DNA of 20,391 nucleotides, from positions 1 through 20,391 of IMG/VR virus record IMGVR_UViG_3300009537_000223. The stretch is one strand, 5' to 3'. Every line of letters begins with the position of its first letter. Within the stretch, counting starts at the first letter, position 1. Source of the DNA: a virus. The position numbers were made by a program, and so were the translations under genes. The notes beneath the pieces are model-generated. The model was not told the origin of the DNA, ran no database searches, and saw only the letters and a list, made by a program, of their open reading frames with translations. Of this stretch, positions 13,145 through 20,351 are shown piece after piece.

Positions 13145-13636
13145 TTAGGCGATGGCCGTGACGGGAACGAGGCCCGGGTAGCGGGGCTCGGAGAGGATGC
13201 AGATGACGCCGGCGACGACGGGGTCGTTCGTCGACTCCACCGACTTGAGCGCCACGAACGGGTTGCCCGCGTCCGCGCCCTCGATGTCGTCGGCGCTGAC
13301 CTCGCAGGCGTACATGTAGTTCGAGCCCGCGGTCATCGTGAGGCCCGTCGACGCGGTTGCCGTCGAGGCGCCCCAGGTGTCGACCGTGGTCGACGACGCG
13401 CAGACGCGCGACCGGAACGCCACGGCTCCGGCACCCGTGCCCGCCGCGGCGGACGCCGCGAGGATGGTGATGGTCGCGTCCGCGGTGCCGCTCGTCGCGA
13501 CGCCCGTGTGGACCAGGAACGTCGCGCGGCGGTAGTTCGCGAGCGAGATGTAGTCGGTGGTCAGCGTGCCCGCGAGCGCGTCGGCGACAGGGTACTTGAC
13601 GCTCACGATGTGGTGATCGTGGAGGAAGTCCATCAT
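13145..13636 (-). CDS. Putative virion protein next to the major capsid gene, 163 aa
   Basis: No named family is recognised. It opens MMDFLHDHHIVSVKYPVADA, continues with DYISLANYRRATFLVHTGVA and ATITILAASAAAGTGAGAVA, and ends in SEPRYPGLVPVTAIA. The protein is beta-rich, acidic in its C-terminal half (SADDIEGADAGNP) and lacks transmembrane segments. Placed 12 bases behind the major capsid gene, it could be a capsid decoration protein, which is inference from position and composition. Either ATG of the first two codons can serve; an AGGAG ribosome binding site lies 9 bases before the first. The gene is followed by the GC hairpin at 13106-13130, so the capsid and this protein form a separate expression block. 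Confidence 0.7.
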   Translation of the reverse strand: MMDFLHDHHIVSVKYPVADALAGTLTTDYISLANYRRATFLVHTGVATSGTADATITILAASAAAGTGAGAVAFRSRVCASSTTVDTWGASTATASTGLTMTAGSNYMYACEVSADDIEGADAGNPFVALKSVESTNDPVVAGVICILSEPRYPGLVPVTAIA

Positions 13637-13648
13637 GGGTCGAGTCTC

Positions 13649-14998
13649 CTAGGCGCGGGTTGCGAGCGTGAGGATCGGGGAGAGCGTGTTGGTGCCCTTG
13701 AAGGGCGTGATCGCGGAGGGGAGCCAGGGCTGTCCGTCCATCTCGAATATGAACCTGAATGCCGATTGAGCAAAATCAAACTTCAAGTGGATCGAGACCG
13801 CGCTGTCGACCATGCCGACGACGGCTACGCCGTAGGCGTTGAGGTTCACGAGGCAGATGTCGCCGGAGGTCCCGAGCGTCGAGCAGTACTCGATCGGGAT
13901 GACCGGCAGGCCCTTGAGGCGAGCGTTCGGCGTGTCGGCCACCCCGCCCGCAGGCAGGTAGACCGGGACGCCGCCCGTGCCGACGGTGGCGGAGAGCTGT
14001 TCGAGTGCGGGCTCGACGTCCTGGTTGATGAACCAGACCGCGCCGCTGCGCCAGTTGGCGTGGCAGCGCGCGTACATCTTGTCGATGTTCTCCTTCACGA
14101 CGGTTGCGGCCGCCTGGCCGGTCTCCTTCGCGATGTCGAGCGTGGCCGCGTGGCCGAGGAAGCCGAGCGGCTTACCAGCGCCGTCGCCACGGAAGATGCC
14201 GTCGCCGACCTTGAAGTTGATCTCGTCGGCCGCGCCCGCGGTCAGGACCGCGCTCGCCGTGCCGGGGGCCTTGCGCAGCATCTTGTCGCTGACGAAGCCG
14301 AAGACGTACAGCTCGTTGGGCTGGAACTTGACCTCGCGGTACTTCGGCGTGCTCGACGTCAGCGACGTCAGCTCGGCCTTCCAGTAGCCGCGGATGCCGC
14401 CGTGGCGCGAGCCGTCGGCGCGCGAGGTCTCGTTGATCGCGGGGATCGTGAGCGACTCGACGCCCGTGGGGAACGGGATGTTGTCCGTGTACCCGAGCAG
14501 GGAGTTCGACGCCATCCGCGTGCGATCCCAGATCTCCGTCGAGAACGCGGGCGGGAGGAAGACGCCGCCGTCCTCCTTCACGCTCACCTGCTGGCCCGTG
14601 CCCGCTGCGGCCATGAGCCGCTGACTCGTGCGCGGGTTCTGGCCGGCGTCCTGCACCGCCATCGCGAAGTCGCCGAGGTTGGCGAAGCCTCGCTTGGGGT
14701 CGTCGTCGGTCATCTGCCGGACGCTCGACGTGATCGCCACGCTGCCGCGCTCGATCACCGCGGCCGCCTCGGCGTTGGCGATCTCGCGGGCGAGGACCGA
14801 GCGGCGGTCCGCGATGGCGGTCAGCCCCACGGCGATCTCGTCGTCGCGCGTCTTCTCGTCGTCGGTGAACGCCTGACCCTCGCGGGCGCTGACCGTGGCG
14901 AAGAGCGTGGTGGCCTCCGCGCGCAGTTCGCGCTCCTCGGTGTCGAGCGTGGCGGCGTCCTCGCGCATGTGTCGGAGGTCTCGGGCGATGGCTGGCAT
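13649..14998 (-). CDS. Major capsid protein, HK97 fold, with N-terminal scaffold domain, 449 aa
   Basis: This is the shell protein of the head. The first approximately 105 residues are charged and coiled-coil-like (MREDAATLDTEERELRAEAT and related helices), the delta-domain type that acts as built-in scaffold and is removed by the protease encoded just upstream. From about residue 140 the HK97-fold part is seen: VFLPPAFSTEIWDRTRMAS, SLTIPAINETSRADGSRHGG in the E-loop area, FGFVSDKMLR, the spine-helix/DEINFKVGDGIF pair and FLGHAATLDIAKETGQAAAT. The P-domain and A-domain end with LPVIPIEYCSTLGTSGDICL and WLPSAITPFKG. The ATG at 14998 has GAGGAAC seven bases upstream. Its junction with the protease gene holds a copy of the junction motif. 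A 47-base AT-rich patch near the 3' end is noted separately. Confidence 0.93.
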   Translation of the reverse strand: MPAIARDLRHMREDAATLDTEERELRAEATTLFATVSAREGQAFTDDEKTRDDEIAVGLTAIADRRSVLAREIANAEAAAVIERGSVAITSSVRQMTDDDPKRGFANLGDFAMAVQDAGQNPRTSQRLMAAAGTGQQVSVKEDGGVFLPPAFSTEIWDRTRMASNSLLGYTDNIPFPTGVESLTIPAINETSRADGSRHGGIRGYWKAELTSLTSSTPKYREVKFQPNELYVFGFVSDKMLRKAPGTASAVLTAGAADEINFKVGDGIFRGDGAGKPLGFLGHAATLDIAKETGQAAATVVKENIDKMYARCHANWRSGAVWFINQDVEPALEQLSATVGTGGVPVYLPAGGVADTPNARLKGLPVIPIEYCSTLGTSGDICLVNLNAYGVAVVGMVDSAVSIHLKFDFAQSAFRFIFEMDGQPWLPSAITPFKGTNTLSPILTLATRA

Positions 14999-15032
14999 GT
15001 CGGTTCCTCGCGGGTGTGCGGGTGATCGGGGG

Positions 15033-15053
15033 TCAGGCTCTGTCCCTGCTTAC
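15033..15053 (-). repeat. Junction motif copy 5 (inside the end of the protease gene)
   Basis: On the minus strand it reads GTAAGCAGGGACAGAGCCTG plus A. Unlike the other copies it is translated: it encodes the last residues VSRDRA of the protease and its final TGA is the stop codon. It is 35 bases before the capsid ATG, which has its own ribosome binding site. Confidence 0.75.
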
Positions 15054-16130
15054 GTAGCGGAGACGGCGGCGGCGGAAGTCGAGATCGGAGACGGGGGCGG
15101 GGGGCGGGTCATGGTCCGGGTTCTCCGTGCTGGCTTCGACCCACACGGGCTTGCCGACTGGCTCGCTGGTCCTGGTGTCGGCGTCCTCGGACACGACGCG
15201 CATGTCCTGTACAAGCTCGTCGCCCGCAGCGATGTGCGCCGCCACGTCCCTGCGCTTCCTCACGCGGGCACCGCCCGCGAGTCGCTCGACCGTCGCCTCC
15301 AGTGTGGCAACGCGGTCGGCCATGCCCGCCTTGACGGCTGCCTTGCCGCGCACCATGCGGCCCTCGCCGTAGCCCGAGCGGACGGCGGACGGGGAGACGC
15401 CGCGCCCCTTCGCCACATCGGCGACGAACTGCGCATAAGCCTCATCGACGTGCGCCTGCATCTCTGCCTTCGCTTCGTCGCCGAGTGGCTCGAACGGGTT
15501 GCCCTCGGTCTTGTGCTTGCCCTTGCTGACGATCGTGACGTCGAGCCCCTCGATCTCCAGCGCCTTGGACATGTCGGCGTGCATCGAGTAGACGCCGACC
15601 GAGCCGACCTCACCCGATGGCGTGATGACGATCTCGTCGGCCTGCGCCGCGAGCCAGTACGCCGCCGACGCGGCCATCGAGTTGGCGACAGCGACGACTG
15701 GCACGGACAGCGCGCGCATCGCGTCCGCCGCCTCCTGCACGCCGTCGACCGTGCCGCCGGGGCTGTCGATGTCGAGCACGACCGCGCGCACGTTCGGGTC
15801 GTTGTCGAGCTGCTGGAGTTGCGCGATGAGTGCCTGCGTCGACGCGGTGCCGCTCGCCATGTCGCCGCCGCGGTGGACGATCGTCCCGACGACCGGAACG
15901 ACGGCGACAACGCCACGGCCGGCGCTGCGCCCGAGCGCCGCTGCCGCGACGGCGTGAGCATGGACGCTCGCGCGACCCTCGGCGGTCAGTGCCGCAACGG
16001 CCTTGCGTGTGATCTTGCGTCCTGCCGCGCGACGCCCCAGGATGCCGGAGATGAGCGCCCCGGCGGAAGGGAGGATGGCCCAGGGCGTGCGCTGACAGTA
16101 CGCGAGGATGCGGTCGATCTTGCGGCTCAT
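15033..16130 (-). CDS. Prohead maturation protease, S49 (SppA/lambda gpC-like) family, 365 aa
   Basis: This is the head protease that removes the scaffold domain of the major capsid protein during procapsid maturation. The S49 features are clear: a strand-turn VVAVVPVVGTIVHRGGDM, an AVVLDIDSPGGTVDGV loop (residues 117-131, the oxyanion-side glycines), the probable nucleophile Ser155 in SMAASAAYWLA, the segment PSGEVGSVGVYSMHADMSKA, and the probable general base Lys207 in SKGKHKTEGNPF. The C-terminal part is charged and Arg-rich. No nested scaffold gene is evident; scaffolding is instead fused to the capsid protein. The ATG at 16130 overlaps the portal stop by four bases (ATGA). An upstream extension to 16331 would be portal shadow. 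Confidence 0.9.
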   Translation of the reverse strand: MSRKIDRILAYCQRTPWAILPSAGALISGILGRRAAGRKITRKAVAALTAEGRASVHAHAVAAAALGRSAGRGVVAVVPVVGTIVHRGGDMASGTASTQALIAQLQQLDNDPNVRAVVLDIDSPGGTVDGVQEAADAMRALSVPVVAVANSMAASAAYWLAAQADEIVITPSGEVGSVGVYSMHADMSKALEIEGLDVTIVSKGKHKTEGNPFEPLGDEAKAEMQAHVDEAYAQFVADVAKGRGVSPSAVRSGYGEGRMVRGKAAVKAGMADRVATLEATVERLAGGARVRKRRDVAAHIAAGDELVQDMRVVSEDADTRTSEPVGKPVWVEASTENPDHDPPPAPVSDLDFRRRRLRYVSRDRA

Positions 16131-17527
16131 GCGGTGCTCCCGTTGCCGTTGGTGCCGAGGCGGTTGGCGAGCGCGAACGGGTTGGCCGCCTTGTCGTCGT
16201 CGTCCGCCTTGCCCGGCTTGGGCGGCGGAGTGCCGGGACCACGGCCAGGCTGCGCCGGCGCGGGCGCTCCCTGCGTCGCGGGCTTCTCGTCGCCCCACGG
16301 AACCGGCGGCAGGTTCTCGCGCGCTCGCCATTCGTTCGCCGTGAGCGCGGTGCCGTTGTGCATGATCTGGTTCGACTGCGCGCGGGAGACGGCGTCGCCG
16401 CGCAGCAGGCCGCCGACAGCGAACTCCGCGAATGCGTCATCGAGCACGAGGTCGCGCTTGATCGACTGCTCCCACAGCGTGAGCCACGGCATGAGACCGT
16501 GCGTGACGTACGCGAGCGCCTCCTGCTCGACGTTGGCGTATGTCCCGTGGCTCAGGTCGCCGAGCATCGTGGGCGGCACCCCGAACCAGCGGGCGACCTC
16601 GCTCACCTGGTGCACGCGCGTCTCGAGGAACTGCGCGTCCTCGTGGTTCATGCCGACGCTGACCGCCGTCATGCCCTTGTCCATCATCGGAGCGCCGCCC
16701 CACCCGTCAGGGCCGGACGTCATCGCGCGGAACGACGCCTCGTACTCCTTGCGCTTCTCGACGCTGATGTCGTTCGGCGAGGTCAGGATGAACGACGGCT
16801 TGGGCGTCTGGCTGAACTGCCGCGCCCCGAACTCCTCGGTGCTCATCGTCAGCCCGAGCGACGTGCGCGCGACGCCGATAACGGACACGCCGGACGGGTC
16901 CTCCGGGTCCGGGTTGAACCCCCTCAGGTGGAAGACCTCATCCTGCGTCAGCCGCTCCTCTGTCCCGTTGGGCTTGCGGTAGCGGTAGAGCACGCGGCCG
17001 GTGTCGAGCAACTCGGGGCGGATGCGGACCGTGGGCAGCGGTTCGAGCCGGTCGACGAAGCCGCGCGCGCCGGAGACGATGCGCGCATAGGCGTTGCCGC
17101 GAAGCAGGAGATTGGCGGTCATCTGCTGCCGGAACTCGAACGAGGTCTGTCGCGGGTTGGGCTGCTTGCCGAGCACCTCGGCGAGCGAGTCGCGGCGTCG
17201 CGCCTTGCCGCCGGGTCGCCCCTCCGCGCGGTCGGGCAGGAGCGTGAAGAGATGCAGCGGGAGTTGGGCCACGTCGTCCGATAGCAGTCGAACTGCGCGG
17301 TAGACCGCGCTGATCGTCAAGGCGCTGTCGGCGGTTACCGACTGCCCCGCGGCTGATCTTGAAAGGCTCGCTCCCGCTGCCGAGTACCAGAAGTCGTCCC
17401 ACCACGGCTTTGCCGCCGTCGAGCCCCCAGCCATCGCCAGCGTGCGCCGCATCGGTGTGCCATTACGCAGGCTGCGCCGGTACTCGTCGGCGACGCGGCG
17501 TGGACGGGCAGGCAGGGCGTGGGACAC
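16127..17527 (-). CDS. Portal protein, HK97 family, 466 aa
   Basis: The dodecameric portal forms the vertex through which DNA is packaged and ejected. Family marks are a TISAVYRAVRLLSDDVAQLP helix followed by LHLF, the segment FEFRQQMTANLLLRGNAYAR, VRIRPELLDTGRVLYRY, the DEVFHLRGFNPDPEDPSGVS turn, LGLTMSTEEFGARQF, and VEQEALAYVTHGLMPWLTLW with an R-D segment that follows. The C-terminal approximately 70 residues are Pro/Gly-rich and flexible. The start is GTG at 17527, 21 bases after the upstream stop. A junction motif copy lies between them. The first 30 residues are variable and basic, and alternative starts downstream (for example residue 26) are possible, so the exact N-terminus is uncertain. 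Confidence 0.93.
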   Translation of the reverse strand: MSHALPARPRRVADEYRRSLRNGTPMRRTLAMAGGSTAAKPWWDDFWYSAAGASLSRSAAGQSVTADSALTISAVYRAVRLLSDDVAQLPLHLFTLLPDRAEGRPGGKARRRDSLAEVLGKQPNPRQTSFEFRQQMTANLLLRGNAYARIVSGARGFVDRLEPLPTVRIRPELLDTGRVLYRYRKPNGTEERLTQDEVFHLRGFNPDPEDPSGVSVIGVARTSLGLTMSTEEFGARQFSQTPKPSFILTSPNDISVEKRKEYEASFRAMTSGPDGWGGAPMMDKGMTAVSVGMNHEDAQFLETRVHQVSEVARWFGVPPTMLGDLSHGTYANVEQEALAYVTHGLMPWLTLWEQSIKRDLVLDDAFAEFAVGGLLRGDAVSRAQSNQIMHNGTALTANEWRARENLPPVPWGDEKPATQGAPAPAQPGRGPGTPPPKPGKADDDDKAANPFALANRLGTNGNGSTA

Positions 17528-17531
17528 GGGG

Positions 17532-17552
17532 CGAGGCTGCGAGCCTGCTTAC
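17532..17552 (-). repeat. Junction motif copy 6 (before portal gene)
   Basis: On the minus strand it reads GTAAGCAGGCTCGCAGCCTC with one final G. It differs from the consensus at two of the central positions but keeps TAAGCAGG and AGCCT. The TAA is the stop of the 154-aa gene, and the portal GTG starts five bases after the motif. Confidence 0.65.
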
Positions 17553-18013
17553 CCGAGCGGGAAGTCCTCCACGTCGTCGACCGACAGGATGACGCCACCG
17601 CGCGCCGGGACCTTGTGCTGCGCAACCTCACCACCGCTCTTGCGCTCGCACGGCTTGTAGGCGAGCCGTGGCCCCCAATACCCAGGCACCCACTCACCCG
17701 AGCCGGGGATGTAGTGGTGCGGGAGTCGGCGGGTGATCTCCCGCCCCCACGATGTCCCGCAGTCGGGGCACGTCGTCCGCGTCTCGATCTCCGTCGGCAG
17801 TTGCTCGCCGCTCCACAGGTCCCGGCACTCAGCGACGCGACGGCGCAGACGATCGAGATGACGGGCGCTAGCGGGTCGCCGCCCCGCACCCTTCCGCGGC
17901 TTCGACCCTCGGAGCGGCACGATGCGCGGGATGGGGCGGGTGCGCAACCGGGCGACGTGGTCGACGAGGTCGGTCTGCTCGGACAGGTCGGCGGGGTCAG
18001 GTAGGGCGCGCAT
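17549..18013 (-). CDS. Cys-containing protein of unknown function between TerL and portal, 154 aa
   Basis: No family recognised. The first 60 residues are rich in Arg and Lys (RPIPRIVPLRGSKPRKGAGR) and could bind nucleic acid. Residues 82-85 form a CxxC pair in TTCPDCGTSWG, with another Cys at 63 and at 122 and His at 99-100, so one zinc ribbon-like site is possible. Aromatic GSGEWVPGYWGPRL and an acidic ending DVEDFPLG follow. In this position phages often carry an HNH endonuclease, but I find no HNH motif. The ATG at 18013 shares one base with the terL stop (TGATG), which couples it to packaging genes, so a packaging or portal-docking role is possible but unproven. Confidence 0.7.
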   Translation of the reverse strand: MRALPDPADLSEQTDLVDHVARLRTRPIPRIVPLRGSKPRKGAGRRPASARHLDRLRRRVAECRDLWSGEQLPTEIETRTTCPDCGTSWGREITRRLPHHYIPGSGEWVPGYWGPRLAYKPCERKSGGEVAQHKVPARGGVILSVDDVEDFPLG

Positions 18014-19806
18014 CAGAACCGGATCATCGTGATACCCGGCGACTCCCGCTCAGTGCTCGCCACCATGAGCCGAGACAGCGCGATGACCGTCGCCACGACG
18101 CCGTCGATGCGCCGCGTGCCCCGCGCCTCGCCGCCCGGCTTGACCGGCTTGATGTTGCCCGCGGGGTCGGTCGCGACCTCCGTATTGGCGAAGCACCAGC
18201 GCATGATCGGGTTGCCGTCGTGGCGAATGCGCTGCGCCGCGATCAGGCCCTCGAGCAACTTCGCGGGAGGGCTGAGCGAGAGGTAGCCCTGGCGCACCGA
18301 CACCATCGGCAGCCCGTCCTCCTCCTCCAGCACCGTGCAGAGCTGCGTCGCGTTGTACGGGTCGAAGCCCCACTCGCGCACCGTGTAGGCGTCGCGGATG
18401 TCGAGGAGCGTGTTGCGCACGGCGCGGTAGTCGATGATCGAGCCGTCGGTCACGGTGAGCCAGCCCTCGCGTGCCCACACGTCGTACGGCACGCGGTCCT
18501 TGTGCACGCGCTCGCGCAGCTTGTCGCGCGGCAGGAAGAACCACGCCTTGAGGTCGACGGAGAAGTCCACCGCGACCGTGCGCCGCTCCGTCCGGTTGCT
18601 CCCGCCCTCGACTTCGATCTCGTCGGCGTCGCGCGTGTCGGGTCGCCGGAACGCGGCGACGATGGCCGTGAGGTCGGTCGTCTCCGAGAGGTCGATGCCG
18701 ACGCACGCCACGAGGTCGGCTAGGTCGGGCGGGTCGCTCTCGCCCTCGCGCCGGCACGCCTCCCACGCCTCGGGTGACACCCACACCGTGCGCGACTCCG
18801 TCCACACGTTGAGGTCGAGGTTGAGGAACGAGTTGCGCTTGCGCGGCTCCTGCGATGCGGCGAGGCACTCGTCGCGCATGTAGTCGAGCCGCTTCGTGAT
18901 CCCGAGCGACGGGTTCGCCTTGATCCACACGTCCTCATCGGTCCACACGTCGGACTCGCCGATCTCGAAGACGACGGGTAGGAAGGTCGGATCGTCGCGC
19001 GTGCCCGCGAGCACATCCTTCGCGCGCTCGTACTCCTCGAAGCAGATGGACTCGCGGTTGGTGCCCGCCGTCGTGATGATGCACGTCACGGGCTGACGCC
19101 GCGCGCTCGTGCCCTTGTAGAGCGTGTCGTAGAGGTCGCGCGTCTGCTGCGTGTGGAACTCGTCGAAGATCAGGCCGTGGATGTTGAAGCCGTGCTTCGT
19201 ACCGACCGAGCGGCTCAGCACCTTGTACGTCGAGCGGGTCGACGTGCGGGTGACGGCCGTCTTGTGCACGACGAGCCCCGCATCGGTGACGAGCGCGGGC
19301 GACTCCTCGACCATCGCCACCGCGTCGCCGAACACGATGCGCGCTTGCTTCTCGTCGGCCGCCGCGGAGTAGACCTCGGCACCCGGTTCGCCGTCCGCGG
19401 CGAGCAGGTAGAGCGCGAGACCCGAGGCCACGCATGACTTCCCGTTCTTCTTCCCCACGATCAGGAACAGGTAGCGGAACCGCCGCAGGTCGTCGGCCGC
19501 GCGCTTCCACCCGAACAGCGGGCGCAGGCACAGGAGCGACTGCCACGGCAGCACCTCGAACGGCTTGCCCGCCCACTCGCCCTTGACGTGCACGAGGTAG
19601 TCGCGGAAGAACCGCTCGGGCTTGAGCGCAGCCGCGTCGTCGTACCAGTAGAGGCCGCACGGCGACACCCACCGCGCGCCGTCCCACTCGGCATCGAGGC
19701 GCAGGGAGACACCGGGCCACGAGTCCCACGGTGCCTCGCCGTCGCCCCACCAGCCCGCGGAGGGCGGGGCGCTAGGTGCCGAAGTAGTCGCGGCGTCGGC
19801 GGTCAC
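18013..19806 (-). CDS. terL: Terminase large subunit, 597 aa
   Basis: This is the packaging motor ATPase and nuclease that cuts and pumps the genome into the procapsid. The ATPase is shown by a Walker A-like IVGKKNGKS at residues 116-124, the variant common in HK97-type terminases, and by Walker B IFDEFHTQQ with Asp215 and Glu216. The nuclease domain has a first acidic motif, CVGIDLSETTDLTAIVAAF, a middle region with VREWGFDPYNATQL, and a last motif RIDGVVATVIAL. Overall length is usual. I chose the GTG at 19806 because it is preceded by GGGGAGA seven to eight bases upstream and overlaps terS by 35 bp. A longer reading frame to 19986 is low-complexity Arg-rich shadow of terS. It ends at TGATG shared with the next gene. 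Confidence 0.94.
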   Translation of the reverse strand: MTADAATTSAPSAPPSAGWWGDGEAPWDSWPGVSLRLDAEWDGARWVSPCGLYWYDDAAALKPERFFRDYLVHVKGEWAGKPFEVLPWQSLLCLRPLFGWKRAADDLRRFRYLFLIVGKKNGKSCVASGLALYLLAADGEPGAEVYSAAADEKQARIVFGDAVAMVEESPALVTDAGLVVHKTAVTRTSTRSTYKVLSRSVGTKHGFNIHGLIFDEFHTQQTRDLYDTLYKGTSARRQPVTCIITTAGTNRESICFEEYERAKDVLAGTRDDPTFLPVVFEIGESDVWTDEDVWIKANPSLGITKRLDYMRDECLAASQEPRKRNSFLNLDLNVWTESRTVWVSPEAWEACRREGESDPPDLADLVACVGIDLSETTDLTAIVAAFRRPDTRDADEIEVEGGSNRTERRTVAVDFSVDLKAWFFLPRDKLRERVHKDRVPYDVWAREGWLTVTDGSIIDYRAVRNTLLDIRDAYTVREWGFDPYNATQLCTVLEEEDGLPMVSVRQGYLSLSPPAKLLEGLIAAQRIRHDGNPIMRWCFANTEVATDPAGNIKPVKPGGEARGTRRIDGVVATVIALSRLMVASTERESPGITMIRF

Positions 19807-20260
19807 GCTCGGTCTCCCCCGCGCCCGGCGGCGCTGCCTCGACGCGAGCACGCGCAGAGGGGGACAGCCCGAACTCGCCGCGCAGCACGCGCAGCCCATC
19901 GCGCGCCGCGTCCAGCTCCGTCGCCGCACCCGTGCGCCGCGTGCCTGTCTTGGTCTCCTCGGTCCCCCCGACGAGCGAGTGAGCAACCACCGCCGCGCGA
20001 TAGCGGATCAGCGCGTCGCACAGTTGCTCGAGCGCGGGGCCGTCGGCCGGCGTGAGCACGCGCATCGACAGCAGCGACGCCGAGAACTCCGCCCAAGCCG
20101 CGCGGTGCACAGCGTCGAAGTGCTCGGGCATCGGGGGCGCGCCGGGCGCAACGTGGGGCTCGGCGCGCCGATCCGCGCGGGACTTCGTGCCGTCGAGACG
20201 GTGGAGCGCCGCGGGCTTGGGCGGACGACCGCCAACTCCCTTGCCGCGTGTGGATGCCAT
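19772..20260 (-). CDS. terS: Terminase small subunit, P27-like family, 162 aa
   Basis: TerS recognises the packaging site and hands the DNA to TerL. The P27-type pattern is visible: a basic N-terminus with GGRPPKPAALHRLDGTKSRA, then APPMPEHFDAVHRAAWAEF, a helix with LTPADGPALEQLCDALIRYR, and a C-terminal acidic and basic linker. Family proteins usually have 120-170 residues. The ATG at 20260 has GGAGG nine bases upstream, inside the junction motif copy at 20266-20286. It overlaps the terL start by 35 bp, so the two are coupled. It is the first gene of the operon in this window, and a strong inverted repeat lies upstream. Confidence 0.88.
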   Translation of the reverse strand: MASTRGKGVGGRPPKPAALHRLDGTKSRADRRAEPHVAPGAPPMPEHFDAVHRAAWAEFSASLLSMRVLTPADGPALEQLCDALIRYRAAVVAHSLVGGTEETKTGTRRTGAATELDAARDGLRVLRGEFGLSPSARARVEAAPPGAGETERDRRRRDYFGT

Positions 20261-20265
20261 GATCG

Positions 20266-20286
20266 TGAGCCTCCGTCCCTGCCTGT
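20266..20286 (-). repeat. Junction motif copy 7 (before terS)
   Basis: On the minus strand it reads ACAGGCAGGGACGGAGGCTC with a final A. It keeps GCAGGGACGGAG and supplies the GGAGG ribosome binding site for the terS ATG at 20260. It is the most diverged copy at its outer ends. Confidence 0.6.
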
Positions 20287-20307
20287 GACGCCGATCCCCG
20301 ACGCCGT

Positions 20308-20351
20308 CCCACGAACGTCAGTGGGGCTCGGTCCCCACTAACGTTCGTGGG
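20308..20351. promoter_or_regulatory. 19-bp inverted repeat in the leader before terS
   Basis: Two 19-base arms (20308-20326 and 20333-20351) flank a 6-base loop. Eighteen of nineteen positions pair. The single mismatch is C/A on the plus strand but becomes a G-U wobble in minus-strand RNA, so a transcript reading into terS would form a fully paired hairpin. It lacks a T-run close by on either side. It may be a leader attenuator, part of a terminase recognition (cos/pac) site, or a protein operator. The 104 bases between the terS start and the window end beyond the motif hold no gene I can support. Confidence 0.6.

Noticed and set aside
13508-15025. 505-aa plus-strand open frame over the capsid gene
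   Set aside because: Antisense shadow with Arg/Asp/Glu-rich translation and no recognisable domain.
14895-16982. 695-aa plus-strand open frame across capsid, protease and portal genes
   Set aside because: It is a composition shadow antisense to three clearly recognised genes; no family resemblance and no good ribosome binding site.
19807-19986. Upstream extension of terL
   Set aside because: Translation is Arg/Gly-rich shadow of terS; the GTG at 19806 has a good ribosome binding site and usual terL length.
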